Positions 11,764 through 24,416 are shown, numbered from the stretch's first letter. The stretch is DNA of 64,000 nucleotides from Allium sativum (GCA_030737875.1 CM060909.1:35081159-35145158); one strand, 5' to 3'. Program-made: numbers and translations. Notes: a model not told the origin generated them from the sequence alone.

Positions 11764-12617
11764 CCCGACCTTTATTCCTTCTTCTCTTCTTCTTCTCTCT
11801 TCGCTCCGCCGCCTGAAGCTTTGACCAAACCCATATCTTTTCCTATTTCAAAAGAGAAAAACCCAAATTTCTTCACTTTTAAGAAAGGTAATGTCATAAA
11901 AAACATAGTCTAGCGTCTCTATCTTCGTTTTACTTAAGTTCCAGTCGGTTTGAGTGAAGAGCTGGTGGAGTTTTGTGAAAACTGTGACTTTTGGGAGAGC
12001 GGTGGTACTGGTTTCGTGAGTAGGGCGGAGAATCGCAGGAGACGAAGAAGAAGAAGGAGGAGGCTAGATCAGATCGTGGTAATGACGAGGCAGTGGAATT
12101 CGGAGAGCGGATCGGGTCGTGGTAGCAGGGACAGATCGGATCGAGGAGGATGAATGAATGCTTCCACATTGAAATGTCAGTTCAGATCGAGACGATCGAG
12201 GCGAATCGCGAGAGGTTAGAGCGATCCCTCTGATTTCCACGATCCAGCGCTCTTACTTGAGCTGATGTTTTTTCTACAAGTTTGTGTTTGCTTCGCAATC
12301 CGTAGATGCTTCGCGATCCGATCCCTGTCTTGCGATCCGAGGAGACATGCGATTCGAGGAGTTGTGCGATCTGATTTACTTGCTACACAAACAATGCGAC
12401 TTAACTTTAATACACCCATGGACAGTTAGGTTAGAGCCTTTGGGACAAACTTTTTGGACTGAACAACGGTTTAACTTGATAGTGGACAATGACTGACATC
12501 TCGATGATCTTATTATCTTTATGTTTTCCTTAACACATACACAGACACACACTTGCACTTGCACACACGGGGGGAAGGGTAGTTGTATTCTAATTCGTTA
12601 TACTTGCCAACACAGCT

Positions 12618-15600
12618 ATGTCAGATAAATAAGTGATTGAGACGGCAGAGAAAGACACTGAACCAGAGATATCGGCGCATCATGAACCCAACGTGATTCC
12701 TCCAACCTCAGATCAGGATAAGTCCGATCCTGACTACAAAATGGACTCTGGTGCGGAATCAACGTCTTCAGACGATACATCCTCCGAAGAGGCGGATGAC
12801 CGGGCTCCCGATGAGCTTCCGGGAGCTAAGGATATAGATAAGTTCACTGATTGTCTGGCTTCCAAATTGGACGACACCAAGCTTCGGAAACTATGCTTGA
12901 AGCACGGAATATCTTGGGATGATGTCAAAACTCCAGGCAAAGACGGTAGACCTAAATCTGCCCCAGCTGGGCACATGACCATTAGTAGATTGATGTGTAT
13001 GGTAGGCGCTATTCCTCCATTCCCGCCAATCATCGTCGAAACTTTAAGGCGGTTGCGTATTGCTCCAATGCAGCTCCACCCCAATTCTTATGCAGCTCTA
13101 TACACTTTATCCGTTGCGTATCCAGAGGTTCTGGGGACTGAGCTTACCTTTAAGGATTTAAAGTTTTATTACCTTTTAAAGCATCGTTCCAAGGTCACTC
13201 CAAATATATCCTTCTTTGAATCAGTGGTCAACAAGAAGGTCGTAACTGACGGTTACAGCAATATAGGGGATCCCAAAGCCGATTGGTTTTACATAAAACT
13301 GCAGGCGGGATGCGCACAAAGATGGCTTAAAGCAAGTGAGTTTTAATTCTCCAGATTGGTGACTTGACCGAATAATCAAGACGCTCACATGTTTCTTTTC
13401 TCCATGCAGATCATACTTTCCCCAAGACAAAAGGCTCGGTGTATGAAAACCGATTACCTCGTCTTATCAAAAGCGAATCAGATTTCTTGAGAATAAAGTT
13501 GTGTCTCACCGACGAGAATCTTCATAAGCACCGTCTTCTGGATATAAGATTCGGACGGGGCAAGGACAGCATATCTTATAAATATGTGCCTCTGGTTAGG
13601 GGAGAGGGAACCTCACGGGCTACAGAAACAACTAGACTCCACAAGAGTCCTTCACCGCTCATTGATCAAGACGATGAAGATCTGAATAAGTATAAGGGAG
13701 ATGAGATCCGGGCTGACGAGCCTAAAGAAATTCCGGCCTCTAAAGAGCATTCTCCCTCAAGAGCTTCACCACCGGTCAATCCCGTCGTTCATGATGATTT
13801 CACGGAGGAGCAAATAATAGGGGAACTAAACAAGATTCCTCTGTCAGATGCCATTTACTCTCATGAAGATTTTGATGAGGAACCATTCTTTCTTTCCTCC
13901 AAGGAAGCGAATGCCCCTGTTGGAGAAAAAGAAACTACACAGACGAGCCTGGCTCTGGGCCCTGGTCCGTTAGGGGATTATATGGGATGCACATATCACA
14001 TGCACCGCTCAACACAACACTTTCTACACTATTGTTGTTCATAGTTCTAATATATGCTTGTTTCATTTGCAGGAAGGATGACTCGCAGACAATCTTATTC
14101 TTATCGTTCCCTTCGTGCGGGCACCCCAAGTCTTGGTTCAGATCCTAAGCGTGCTCATAGCAGTAGCCGAGTGGGAGACAGCTATCGGTCCCGGGATTCT
14201 CACAAGCCTCATTCTTCACGTTCTAGATCTCTATCAAAACAAACCTCTGGAAAGCCCCATAATCATCAAGTGCCACCTACAGGGGGAAAACAACTTCCCA
14301 AAGACTTAACTCCTCCGAAGAGCACGCCGTCTCACAGCTGATCATCCAAAAAACACCACGAGCCTAAGGATAAAAACAAGGATCCAAACAAGGATTCTGA
14401 GAAGGAGAAAACTGACATCATTCCCTCCAGTCAACAAAGTTTAAGTGCCCCCGGGGCACGAGACTATGTCCATGGTCCTGAGGCTCAGGCTAAGCTGGGG
14501 AAATTACAAGACCAATTCCCCGATATCTTCTTTGAGAGGATGATGTTCGTTTCTGATCTGGAACCAGTCCCTAGGAATTGGGATACTGAAGTCATCGGAC
14601 ATGTTCGCCATGTAGCCAAGCAATATGAGGCGATGAAGAAACATGCTGTCAACCTTTCAGACGCTATCCGAATGCTAGAAATGGAAGTGCACAGGTCCAA
14701 AGTAAGGATAGATAACAATGATAGGGCCAGAGTGAAAATGGAAAAGGACTTGGAAGATGCACAATCTCTGCTTGCCTTGGCTCAACGAGATGCTAAAAAT
14801 TACAAGACAGAGCTGGAGGAGGCCAGGCAACATTTTCATAATGAGCTCGATTCTAACAGCAAAGAGCGTGTGTCATTGAAGAAGGAGGTGGAAGATCTCA
14901 AGATGGCCAACACCGAACTGAAAACAACACAGGACCATTTCGAAGCTGAAAAAGCTGTTTGGGAGAAAGAAAAAGCAAGCTTGAAAGACAGTTTAGCTCT
15001 GGCCGAAAAAGAGAGGGAGATTCTGAATGATCAACTCGCGCAAGCAGAGAAGCGTGCGGTTCTTGCTGAAAATAATGTGGAAAGTGCCATTGAAATGGCA
15101 ACTGCTTCTAATGAAAAGCTCCTCGAGAGAGAGAAATTTATTGAAGGATTTGAAGAAATGCTGTTTGACTTCCTTGGCCAGGTCATCAAGACCCGTAACA
15201 TCTCCTGGATCCCGGACTACCATGTCACTTTAGCCAACATATGGGATGCAATCGTCCAGGGCGAGAAACGGCGATTAGGAGTCGATGAGATTGATGAGAA
15301 TGAGTTGATGCGGACCATTCTTAAGGATAACGAACCCAAGGATTTAGAGAAAGGAAGACGCCTACTCCAAGAAGAGATGGATAAGGAGAAAACTCTGGCC
15401 AAGGGCAAAAATAAAATTGAAGAAGGCTCGAGTTCAACTGCAGAGCAAAAGGCCTCCGAAATTGAGGAATACAGTCCCGATGATCCATTGATTCCTCTGG
15501 GTCCGACTCCTCCAGTCGTCGGAGCTTCTGCTGCTAGCTTGGATGGAGGATTAGCGGAAGGTATCTCTATTTTCTCTCCGCAATTTGTCAAAGCAATCGT

Positions 15601-16221
15601 CACTTGTCGCCGTCTTGCCGAACAATCAACTGAGCAAACTGCATTCTTTCCTGAAATAACATTTGTTTCTCATGTTACAGGTGGCGGCCAGCCGATAAGG
15701 ACGCTGAGAAGAAGGCAGAGGCGGAGAAGATTATCATCCCGCCAAGTGCTAGTACTGACGCTCCCAAGCAGTCCGAAGGTGCGACAACGAAGAAAGTCAT
15801 TCTCGCACCCAGTGTTGATATTTCCCGAGATGCTGAGCCCATCGAGGCTTTGAGAGATATGGACGGGCACCACGAAGATGATGAAAAAGAAGTCACCATT
15901 ACCAAAGAAATCAAAGGTGATGATGAGGAAACCTTGGCTGAAAGGAAGGCTAGGCAATAAAAACAGCTGGCCTTGAAAAAAGATGAGCAAGAGCCTTTGC
16001 ATGTGCCTCCGATCTCGGAGTTTAATCCCAAAACTGGGTTGGTACTAAAACTCCAACTCAAATCAATTACCAAACAGCTTGCTTCTCAGTCTTCTGATGA
16101 TCCCTCAGCTCCCCTTATTGACAAAAGAAAAGGAAAGAAGAGTGATCAATCTGATGCTGGCAAGGCAGAACTGGAACAGCAGAAGAAGGAGAAAAAAATC
16201 CAAGTCGTCTCCCAAGCATAA
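12618..16221 (+). pseudogene. Antisense additional gene of the Tat element (gypsy-transposon PF04195-like N-terminal domain, coiled-coil middle)
   Basis: Likely start ATG 12618; TAA at 12630 already breaks the frame, which resumes at 12633. Exon 1 ends at 13335 with GCAA|GTGAGT; the 74-bp intron ends CCATGCAG (13409). Exon 2 (13410 to about 13964) and exon 3 (from 14073, after TTTGCAG) join in phase if GT at 13965 is used. Exon 3 has TGA at 14339 and continues to about 15560; a further intron (GAAG|GTATCT to GTTACAG, 15561-15680) leads to a last exon with TAA at 15957 and final stop at 16219-16221; its phase needs a 1-nt correction. Residues such as PPFPPIIVETLRRL, LHPNSYAALYTLSVAYPE and DWFYIKLQ resemble the plant putative gypsy-type transposon domain (PF04195). 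The exon-3 part is a long Glu/Lys-rich heptad-like coiled coil, the tail is Lys-rich. The function of this family is unknown; the gene may derive from a captured host gene. Confidence 0.75.
13336..13409 (+). other. Spliceosomal-type intron in the antisense gene
   Basis: The donor AA|GTGAGT and acceptor TCTCCATGCAG| flank 74 bp. Joining 13335 to 13410 keeps the frame open and restores an Asn codon across the junction, whereas reading through gives a stop almost at once. A standard plant U2 intron carried on the strand opposite to the retroelement RNA. Confidence 0.8.
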
Positions 16222-17372
16222 GTAGGATGTAGTTGTTTGTCCGAATTTTGTTTTTAGGCTTTCCACTTGCCATGAAATGTAATTGTGAGAATGGCCCTCA
16301 CTTTTGTTTAGGTTCCTCTTTATCTTGTAAACTTGCAGTTTATGAATGAAAGTTTATTTCTTTTGCATCATCGTGTACCTGCATTCAATAAACTCTTCAC
16401 ACTTAGTCACAAGTCATTTGACTATAATCAAGTTGAAATTATATTACAAATCCTTCAAGCGATAGAAAAAATTTAAAAATTTCTATGCACGTTGCCCCCT
16501 ATCTCTGAATACGGGGGGACTTGGAATTTTTAGTAGGATTATAGTCCTTGAGGCGCCAAATCTCCGGTACCTCTATAATTTCCTGATCCATCAGCGGGTT
16601 AAAGTTCGAACTCATACCATGATCCGCTCACTGATCCTTCAAAGGGGCAGAAATTCTGGGGATGCTGAGTCTCCAGCATCCTTCTCAGTGCTTAATCATA
16701 GACGCCTTTATACTCTCCTGGCGGTCGCCAAGGTTAGAGTTCGAGCTCAGCTGTTCAGTTGCCCCCCGATCCTTCAGCGGGGTAAGAGCTCTTTCTCAGC
16801 GCTTAATCATAGACGCCTTTATACTCTCCTGTCAGTCGCCAAGGTTAGAGTTCGAGCTCAGCTGTTCAGTCGCCCCCCGATCCTTCAGCGGGGTAAGAGC
16901 TCTTTCTCAGCGCTTAATCATAGACGCTTTTATACTCTCCTGACAGTCGCCAAGGTTAGAGTCCTGTCAAGGCGGTTCCTATCATGGTGCGTCGCCTTGC
17001 CATGTGGACGTTATTTTCGCGTCCTTTACGTTCTCTCTCGGCTCTGGAGAGTTAGAGTGCAATCAATGGTGTGATTCACTTTATTGCACCTTCAGCGTTC
17101 TGGCTGCGGATTACTCTCCATTCTGATGGAAGGCACTTAGAATTACACGTTTCTGTGATCGCTATATGGTTTTTCAGCAAACTTTATAAAGATAGAAGAG
17201 CAGATAAATAATAGTGCCAATAAAGGTAAACGACACACAATATTTTTATAGTGGTTCGGTCGAATCATGACCTACGTCCATTTTATAATCCTTTGCTCAA
17301 AACATTGGACTATTCTAGGCAAGTAATGCCTTTTACATGGTCCTATGAAACAAAAGGATAAATCTGACAACT
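16222..17372. other. Non-coding interval of the Tat element between antisense gene and pol end
   Basis: It holds the likely 3' UTR of the antisense gene (poly-A-like TTTATGAATGAAAG near 16339), the 111-bp tandem array, and at about 17240-17290 a stretch TTTTATAGTGGTTCGGTCG...ACCTACGTCCATTTTAT resembling an LTR motif of this same element. No coding signal; the plus-strand open frames at 16619-17074 follow the tandem repeat. Confidence 0.6.
16665..16965. repeat. 111-bp tandem repeat, about three copies
   Basis: CTTAATCATAGACGC recurs at 16691, 16802 and 16913, a 111-bp spacing. Units contain TTTATACTCTCCTG, CGCCAAGGTTAGAGTTCGAG and CCCCGATCCTTCAGCGGGG; the last two copies are nearly identical, the first more diverged. 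Such arrays near the 3' end are common in Tat/Ogre-type elements (family knowledge). Confidence 0.9.
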
Positions 17373-20300
17373 TTACGTCAGATAGGGCCGCAAATGTTGG
17401 GCATTGCACACTCTGGGGATTTCTTCTCCATCTACGGTTGCTAGCTTGAAGGTTCCATTATCAAGCCTTCGTAGAACGGAGTATTGTCCTTCCCACTTCG
17501 CACCCATATGAGTTGGGGGTGGAAAGACACGCTTCAGAACCAAGTCTCCGGGTTCAAAGGTTCGGGCTCAAACTCTTTTGTTGTAGTATCTAGCAACCTG
17601 TTGCTTGTGTCTCAAGGCACGCAGGTCTGCTTCATCCTTCTTCTCCTCTATTGTATCTAGGGATTCAAGGAGCAACTCGTTATTAGTCATCGGATCGTAG
17701 TAAGTGACTCGGTGAGATGGTACTTTTAGCTCAACCAGGATGACTGCCTCTGCTCCAAAAGCGAGAGAGAAGGGGGTATGGCCTGTTGCCGATTTATATG
17801 TTGTCCTGTAGGCCCATAATGCCAAGGGTAATTCATTGACCCACATGGCTTTGTCCCGCTTCAATCTTCTTTTGATAATGGACTTAATCACTTTATTTGC
17901 TGCATCGACCTATCTGTTCGACTGCGGATGTGCCACAGAGGTATACCGTTTCTCGGTGTGGTACTTCTGGTAGAAGTCCCTGAACTCGTTGCTACTAAAC
18001 TGGGTTCCATTGTTAGTTATGACGATCTTCGGGATCCCAAACCGGCAAATAATTTTCCTAACAACGAAATTAATCACTCACTTGGTTGTGATTGTATTTA
18101 GCGGCTCAGCCTCGACCCATTTGGTGAAGTAGTCTACAACTACAATAACGAACTTTGCTCCGCCCTTCGCTATAGAGAAGCTTCCGATGATATCAATTCC
18201 CCACATAGTGAAAGGCCATGGACTCGCCATTGTCTTTAACTGGCCAGGAGGTGCCCTGGGAATTTCTGAAAATCTTTGGCATGCATCACAACGTCGTGCT
18301 TATTTTGCCGCATCTTTGCTTATGGTAGGCCAGAAGTAACCATGCCGAAACACCTTTTTTGCCAATGTTTGTCCTCCGGTATGGTCACCACATTCACCCT
18401 CATGTACTTCCTGCAGTACACGCTTGATGTCGTCATGGGCTATACGACGGAGAAGAGGCATCGAAAATCCCTGTATGTACAGGACTTCGCCTTGCAGAAC
18501 ATATCGGGAAGCTTTACGGATTATTTTACGCCTCTCGCTCTTCTTGGTCGGAAGCGTTCCATTCGTCAAGTAATTCTTTAGAGGGGTCATCCATGACTCC
18601 CTTTCTGGCTCAGTCTCTAGTATCGGATCAATTTCCATTTGACCTATGCTAGGGAACTGAAGTACTTCAACTGGGGCTAGCCCGGCTTCTTCAGGATCGT
18701 CGGAACTAGCCATCTTCGCTAACTTGTCCGCCTGTTGGTTCTCTGACCGCGGAATATGAGATATACTGTAGTGATCAAAGCCAGCCAGCAACTCCTTCAC
18801 TTTCTCCAAATACGAAATCAATCTTGGGCTCTTAGCTCGGAACTTTCTAGTGACCTGATTTACAACCAACTTGGAATCACAAAATATGTCCAGCTTCGCG
18901 ATCTCTAATTCCTTTGCGATCCTCAGCCCGGCTATCAGGGCTTCATATTCGGAGTCGTTGTTAGTGGCGTGAAATTCCAACCGGATAGCATAGGATATCA
19001 ATCGTTTCTCAGGAGTTTCAAGCACCACTCCGACACCGGATCGTTTATCATTCCTAGCACAATCAGTATACAATTTCCAGGCGCTAGGATCGAGAAGTAG
19101 TTTTGGTGGGTCAGCCTCTTCATTTACTATGTCATCCTCCGGGACAGTAAATTCTGCTATGAAATCTGCCAGCACTTGCCCCCGTATCGATCGTCGGGGC
19201 TGAAAATTCAGATCAAATTGACTCAATTCAATATTCCATTTGAGCAGTCTCCCAAAAGCTTCTGGTCTCTGTAGAACTTGCTTGAGCGGATGATCAGTGT
19301 ACACGGTGATAGGATGAGCTTGGAAATAATGTTGAAGCTTCCTAGATGCAATCAATAAACTGTACGCCAACATTTCTATCCTCGGATAATTGCGCTCAGC
19401 TGCCGCCAATTTTTTACTTACGTAGTACACTGGCCTTTGAACCTTGTCTTCTTCTCTTACTAATGCTGAGCTGATTGCGTGGGGCGACACTGCTAAGTAC
19501 ACGAATAAATCCTCATGGTCCACTGGCTTAGACAGTATCGGAGGCCTCTCCAGATGATTCAACAGGTTCTAAAATGCTTCTATGCAATCAGGAGTCCATT
19601 TAAAATTGCATTTTCCTCGCTTTATCAATTCAAAGAATGGAATGCATTTGTCTGTCGCTTTAGAGATGAATCTGCTTAATGCTGCTACTTTTCGTGCAAG
19701 GCTTTGCACATCTTTGATTTGTCTAGGCTCCAGAATGCCTCTGATTGCTGCGATCTGGTCTGGATTCATCTCAATCCCGCGCGAGCTGACAATGAATCCC
19801 AAGAATTTCCCGGAGGCAACCCCAAATGAGCATTTCGTTGGGTTGAGTTTCATCCCATACTTTCGAAGGATACCAAACATCTCTGCCAAGTCTGTAGTGT
19901 GATTGGATGATTGTCTGGACTTAACCAACATGTTGTCAACGTATACCTCCATCGTTTTCCCAATCTGGTTATAGAACATTCTATTCACTAACCATTAATA
20001 TGTAGCACCTGCGTTCTTCAAACCAAAAGGCATTACCATGTAGCAGTATAATCCCAGATCTGTAATGAAGCTAATGTGTTCTTGATCTGGAACATGTATA
20101 GGGATCTGGTTATATCCTGAATAAGCATCCATGAAAGAGAGAAGCTCATGACCCGCCGTTGAATCTACCAACTGATCAATTCTGGGTAACGGAAAGCTAT
20201 CTTTTGGGCAGGCTTTATTCAAATCCGAAAAATCAATACACGTATGCCACTTCCCATTGGCCTTCTTTACCAAAACTGGATTTTAAATCCAATCTGGGTA

Positions 20301-23300
20301 GGTTGAGTCTCTAATGAATCCGTTACTTCTTAACTTTTCAACTTCTTCTTTCAAGGCCGCGGACCTCTCTGGGCCCAGCATTCGCCTTTTTTGTTTTACA
20401 GGGGGATGCTTTGGGTTAATGCTCAATGAGTGGCTCATGATTGATGGAGATATCCCACACATGTCCGCATGGGTCCAAGCAAATACATCCAAGTTATCTT
20501 TCAGGAAATCCATCAGTTCTTTAGCTCGAACTGGATCCAACTGGGATCCAATCTTCAGGACCTTCTCTGGGTCACTATCATCGATCGGTACATCCACAGT
20601 CGCTTCGTTGGGAGCCGCCATTCTGCCCCCAGTCTCTTCGTCCTCTCTGGGATCTATATCCTCCGGCAGTTCTCTGGGTGACTCACCCATAGTCATTCTC
20701 TTTAATTGCTATGACGTCTCCTCCCCTGTGGGGGAAGAAGCGTCTTTAGTTTCTATATCTCTTCCTTTACGGAGTAGCTTTAGCTCTGCAATGTAACATG
20801 CTCGTACGGCAACCTGATCTCCTCTGACTATGCCAACACCAGCTTTCGTAGGAAACTTCAATAACAAACACCTGGGGGCTATACAAGCTCTAAACGTTGC
20901 TAGGGCCGGTCGGCCCAAGAAGGCATTATAAGGCGATTCAATACCCAAAACCACGAAGGGAAGAATTCTCACTCTCTGGCGTTCTCCTTCCCCGGGTGTT
21001 ACCGGCAGCTCTACATATCCCATTGGAGCAGTTGAAGCTCCGTTAAATCCACGAATCCATCCTTCACACGGCTTTAAATCTTTCAATTCAAGGTTCATTT
21101 GATCGAACGTCTTTTTGAATAGAATGTTGACTGAACTCCCATTATCCACTAAAACTTTATGAACAGTGGCCGGGCCAATAGGAACTGTGATTACAAATGG
21201 ATCTTCGGTCGGAGCGTGGACTCCAATACTCTCTCGGTTGCGGAAAATGACGTCATCTGACATCATCTTTTGCTGTTTTATCGGGACATTGTCCTCAGGG
21301 TTGCTACACTCTCCTACCTCAAGATGCTGCTTTGCTGCGTTTACGTACTGATCCATCGCCTTGAAACTATGCGCGGCTAGGTGAAGCCCTCCGATTTTGG
21401 TACTGATAACAAGATCCTTTCCTTTTTGCCGGACAGTTGGCCTGGCAGTAGGTTGATTCTGGTTTTGGTTCGGGGTCTCAATAGCTTGCCCCTTGTCTCT
21501 AGGAGTCACCCTGTACTCATCCAACTCCCCTTCCCGGAGCAGCCTCTCAACTACGTCTCTCAGATGACGGCATTCATTTGTAGAGTGGCCGTGAGTCTGA
21601 TGGAAGAGACAAAACTTCCCCGTCTCACGTTCTTTCTCCGTCGAATCTCTTGGAGGAGGCCTTTTATGTTGGAGAACGTTGTACGAGTCTACGAATATAT
21701 TCTCCAAAGTATCATTTATTGGCGTATAATTTTGGAAGACCTGGGACGGGTCCTTCTCTGGGAGTCGTTCCCCCGATTTCTCTTCCGATTATTGCCATTA
21801 CTGTTGTTACCATTGTTTCCTGACTGGTGGCCACCGCCCTGGTTTCGGTTTCCAACATTGACTTCAACCTTCCCCGAGCTGTCTCCGGTTTGCTTAATGG
21901 CCACATTACTTTGGATTTCCTCCTTATTTGCCATTTTCATCTTCCGGTTAGCGTATACCTCCTCCTGACGTAAGCGTACGTTTGCTTTCTCGTAGAACAA
22001 TTCTCTAGTATGAGGTGGCTTGTCGGCCAGGTATCTCCCAAATTCAATATCTTTATCTACCCCATCAATTAGGGCTGCCACAACAGTTGGCTCATGGGGA
22101 TCCTTGACTTCAGTGACGGCTAGGTTGAAATGATCCAGATACACCCTCAAGCTCTCGTCTGGTCGTTGTTTGACAAGGAACAGATCAATCACACTCTTTG
22201 TCCTCTATGCATAAATGCGGAACTGTTCCACGAACCTTTCACTCAACTCCCTGAAACTGGAAATTGATCTTGCTGGTAAGCGAGTAAACCATAATAACGC
22301 TACATCCTCCAGGAATATAGGGAATGCTTTGCACTTTACAGCGTCAGAGGCTGCGGCAGCGGTCATTGACCAAGAATATCTCATTAGATGTTGGATTGGA
22401 TCAGATCTACCAGCGTAACGGTTCATCTGAGGCATGTTGAAGCGCCTCGGGAATGTTACGTCTAGAATGTCACCAGTAAAAGGGGTGTGACTGCGGTAAA
22501 TCCCCCAATCTTCATTCCTTTGTCCACGACTATCTGCCAGGATTTGATGGACCATAGCTGCAACATTTGCACTGGTCATCGGAGGCTCGGGATCAGCGCT
22601 TCTCGCTCGGTGGAATTCTCCGATTTCTCTTCTAGGAACAGCCACGAAATCCGGAGCTCGAATTGGGCTTCGTTGCCCCCTGTTACCATGAGTACTTGTA
22701 CGACGAAGGGGCTGAGGTGGTCTATTCTCAACAGGATTGTCCACAACTCGATCTCTAGGAGTTGCGGCACGATTATTCAAGTTGCGGTTTGAGGGTCCTA
22801 CACCAAGTGTCTCTTCCTCTCGTGATGGAAGGGTTCCAAATCGGAGCTGCTCTATGTTTTCAGCCCTCTCATACGGTCGCCGCGGAGGTCTTGGCGATTC
22901 CTCTGACAAAGAAGAGTACTCTGGGGTGAGTGGACGAACTGGGAGTGTTCTTTGTCTTGCGCGATCATCGAGCCTTCTATCCACAGCAGTTAAGTTCTGT
23001 CGCAGCACAGAGCTTTGCTGCCTTTGAGCAGCTAATTCATCAAATAGCCTATCCCACATTTCAGAGAAGCGAGAGAGATCTCCTTCAGTGACCGGAGCAT
23101 AGGGGTCATATTGGTCATCAACATTTTCTCTTATGCGCAGGGAACTTGAGCTAGGTCGAACAGAGGTACCAGGACGGGAAGAGTGAGCCATAACCTCCTT
23201 TCCAGGTCGAGTTGTAGTCTGGTCATCACTTCGGATCGCTGTCTGTGGCTCGTAGCGCCCCCCTAGGGTCGTATCGGGGTAACATTAGGTGGAGGGTTCG

Positions 23301-23517
23301 CGGCGTTGTCGGGGGATCGAGTGACGACCCCTTTAGTTCGGATCGTGGCGCCCCCTTCAGAATGGTTCGTGACGCCATGTTCGGATCGGTCCGCCCCTAT
23401 GTCACCGCGATCCGCGAGGCCCTCCTCAACCTGCTCATGTACACTTTCTTCAACTGCTTCATTCGCGACTTCAATCGCCTGCGAAGCTCGTACTTCCTTA
23501 GACTTCTTTCCGGCCAT
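17373..23517 (-). pseudogene. Tat-type gag-pol polyprotein, heavily disrupted
   Basis: The likely start is ATG at 23517 (MAGKKSKEV), with a frame change near 23263-23191. Gag continues to TAG at 22205-22207 and on to a frame change near 21730. Then come a CHHC-type knuckle (CLFHQTHGHSTNEC), protease VLVDNGSSVNIL, reverse transcriptase (20273-19569), RNase H, a second archaeal-type RNase H (WKLYTDCARND and ATNNDSEYEALIAGL, near 19080-18890) and integrase ending HLRPYLT at 17373. In-frame stops: 22205, 20709, 20283, 19995, 19569, 18300, 18078, 17910 and 17568. The YVDD box is YVDN and the second integrase Asp is replaced by Asn (ITNNGTQF), so the copy would be dead even without the stops. The dual RNase H defines the Tat lineage. 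Confidence 0.92.
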
Positions 23518-23633
23518 GATATCAGATGCCGCTGGAATCTTCAAAAATCTGAACAGTGAAGTTTCGGGACTGTTTCCTTCGGACTTGAATATCCAAACAA
23601 CGGAGCAACAATCCAATATGCCGAGAAATCAAC

Positions 23634-23653
23634 TCTCAGTGAAAGCACCAAAA
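23634..23653 (-). other. Probable primer binding region of the Tat element
   Basis: Directly after the 5' LTR the minus strand reads TTTTGGTGCTTTCACTGAGA. Its position is right for a primer site, and similar TTGGTGCTTTCA sequences occur there in other plant Tat elements. I do not assign the tRNA. Confidence 0.55.
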
Positions 23654-24380
23654 TGTTAGATCAAAATTGGGCTCTAACACCCAAATTGTTCTGATTCGTA
23701 GGGAATTATAACTGAAAAATGAAGAAAAAGCAGAAAACACACACGATTTATAGTGGTTTGGCGTTAACGAACATACGTCCACTTTATATGCTATTGATTA
23801 TACTTTGGATGCTAGTACAACCAATGACTTCTCTCAAACTCACTCTTACAATTACAATTTCTCTCAGCTATCTCGATGTAAATATGGTATGAAATAGTGA
23901 TATGACAGTAATGGTGGAATCAATCCTTAAAACTGCCAAAAGAGCCTGAAAAATGTCAAGTTCTGGGCTATTTATAGCTAATTTCTTCAGGCGGACCGCG
24001 GTCATACGTGGCCCACATCCCGAGGATCTCGGACTGGTTCGTAGCTTAAGGAAGAATTGGAAAATATGACAGTTGTAGATAGGTGTCGCGAGATCCTGCC
24101 TTCTCGGATCATGAATGACTCGGTCTTGACCTTCAACTTGGTATCCGGAATCGGATCGCCTCGTGGTGAAGAGGAGAGGACGGGTCGTGGCTACAGGTAC
24201 AGATCGGATCGAGGCTACGAGGGGCGATCGGGTCGCATACTGGCGCAGCGATCCGGGGGAGTGTCACGATTCGGGGATGACGATATGACCACGATCGAAT
24301 GCTCGAGGGGTCGGACCCTTAAAGACTCATATTTCCTTTTCTTTTGGACTTTGGTGGCTAGGTCAAAAAGCTAGCCAACA
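23654..24380 (-). repeat. 5' LTR of the Tat element
   Basis: A 727-bp direct repeat of 10535-11261 with the same ends; followed by the AAATA duplication at 24381-24385. Confidence 0.94.
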
Positions 24381-24385
24381 AAATA

Positions 24386-24416
24386 TATGATGTTAAATCA
24401 GTGTTTTCTTGTAGTG
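24386..24416. mobile_element. Terminal inverted repeat end of the split CACTA-like element
   Basis: The segment ends GTTTTCTTGTAGTG (24403-24416), the reverse complement of CACTACAAGAAAAC, a common CACTA terminus. It continues the segment at 10262-10534 once the Tat element is removed. Confidence 0.55.

Larger units (their letters stand above)
10535..24380 (-). mobile_element. Tat-type Ty3/gypsy LTR retrotransposon with an antisense gene (complete, degraded)
   Basis: Two 727-bp LTRs (10535-11261 and 23654-24380) with TGTT...AACA ends are flanked by the identical 5-bp duplication AAATA (10530-10534 and 24381-24385). gag-pol is on the minus strand (23517 to 17373). A second RNase H after the usual one places it in the Tat lineage. 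A separate plus-strand multi-exon gene occupies 12618-16221 between pol and the 3' LTR; extra antisense frames there are known from some Tat elements (Retand-like, Grande-like; family knowledge). The LTRs differ at roughly 5% of positions, and gag-pol has at least nine in-frame stops and two frame changes, so this copy is old. Confidence 0.94.

Noticed and set aside
16500..17000. CRISPR-like array
   Set aside because: Units are contiguous 111-bp tandem repeats without spacers, in a plant retrotransposon.
16619..17074. 151-codon plus-strand frame with internal repeats
   Set aside because: The repeats are the 111-bp DNA tandem array, whose length is a multiple of three; no protein family recognised.
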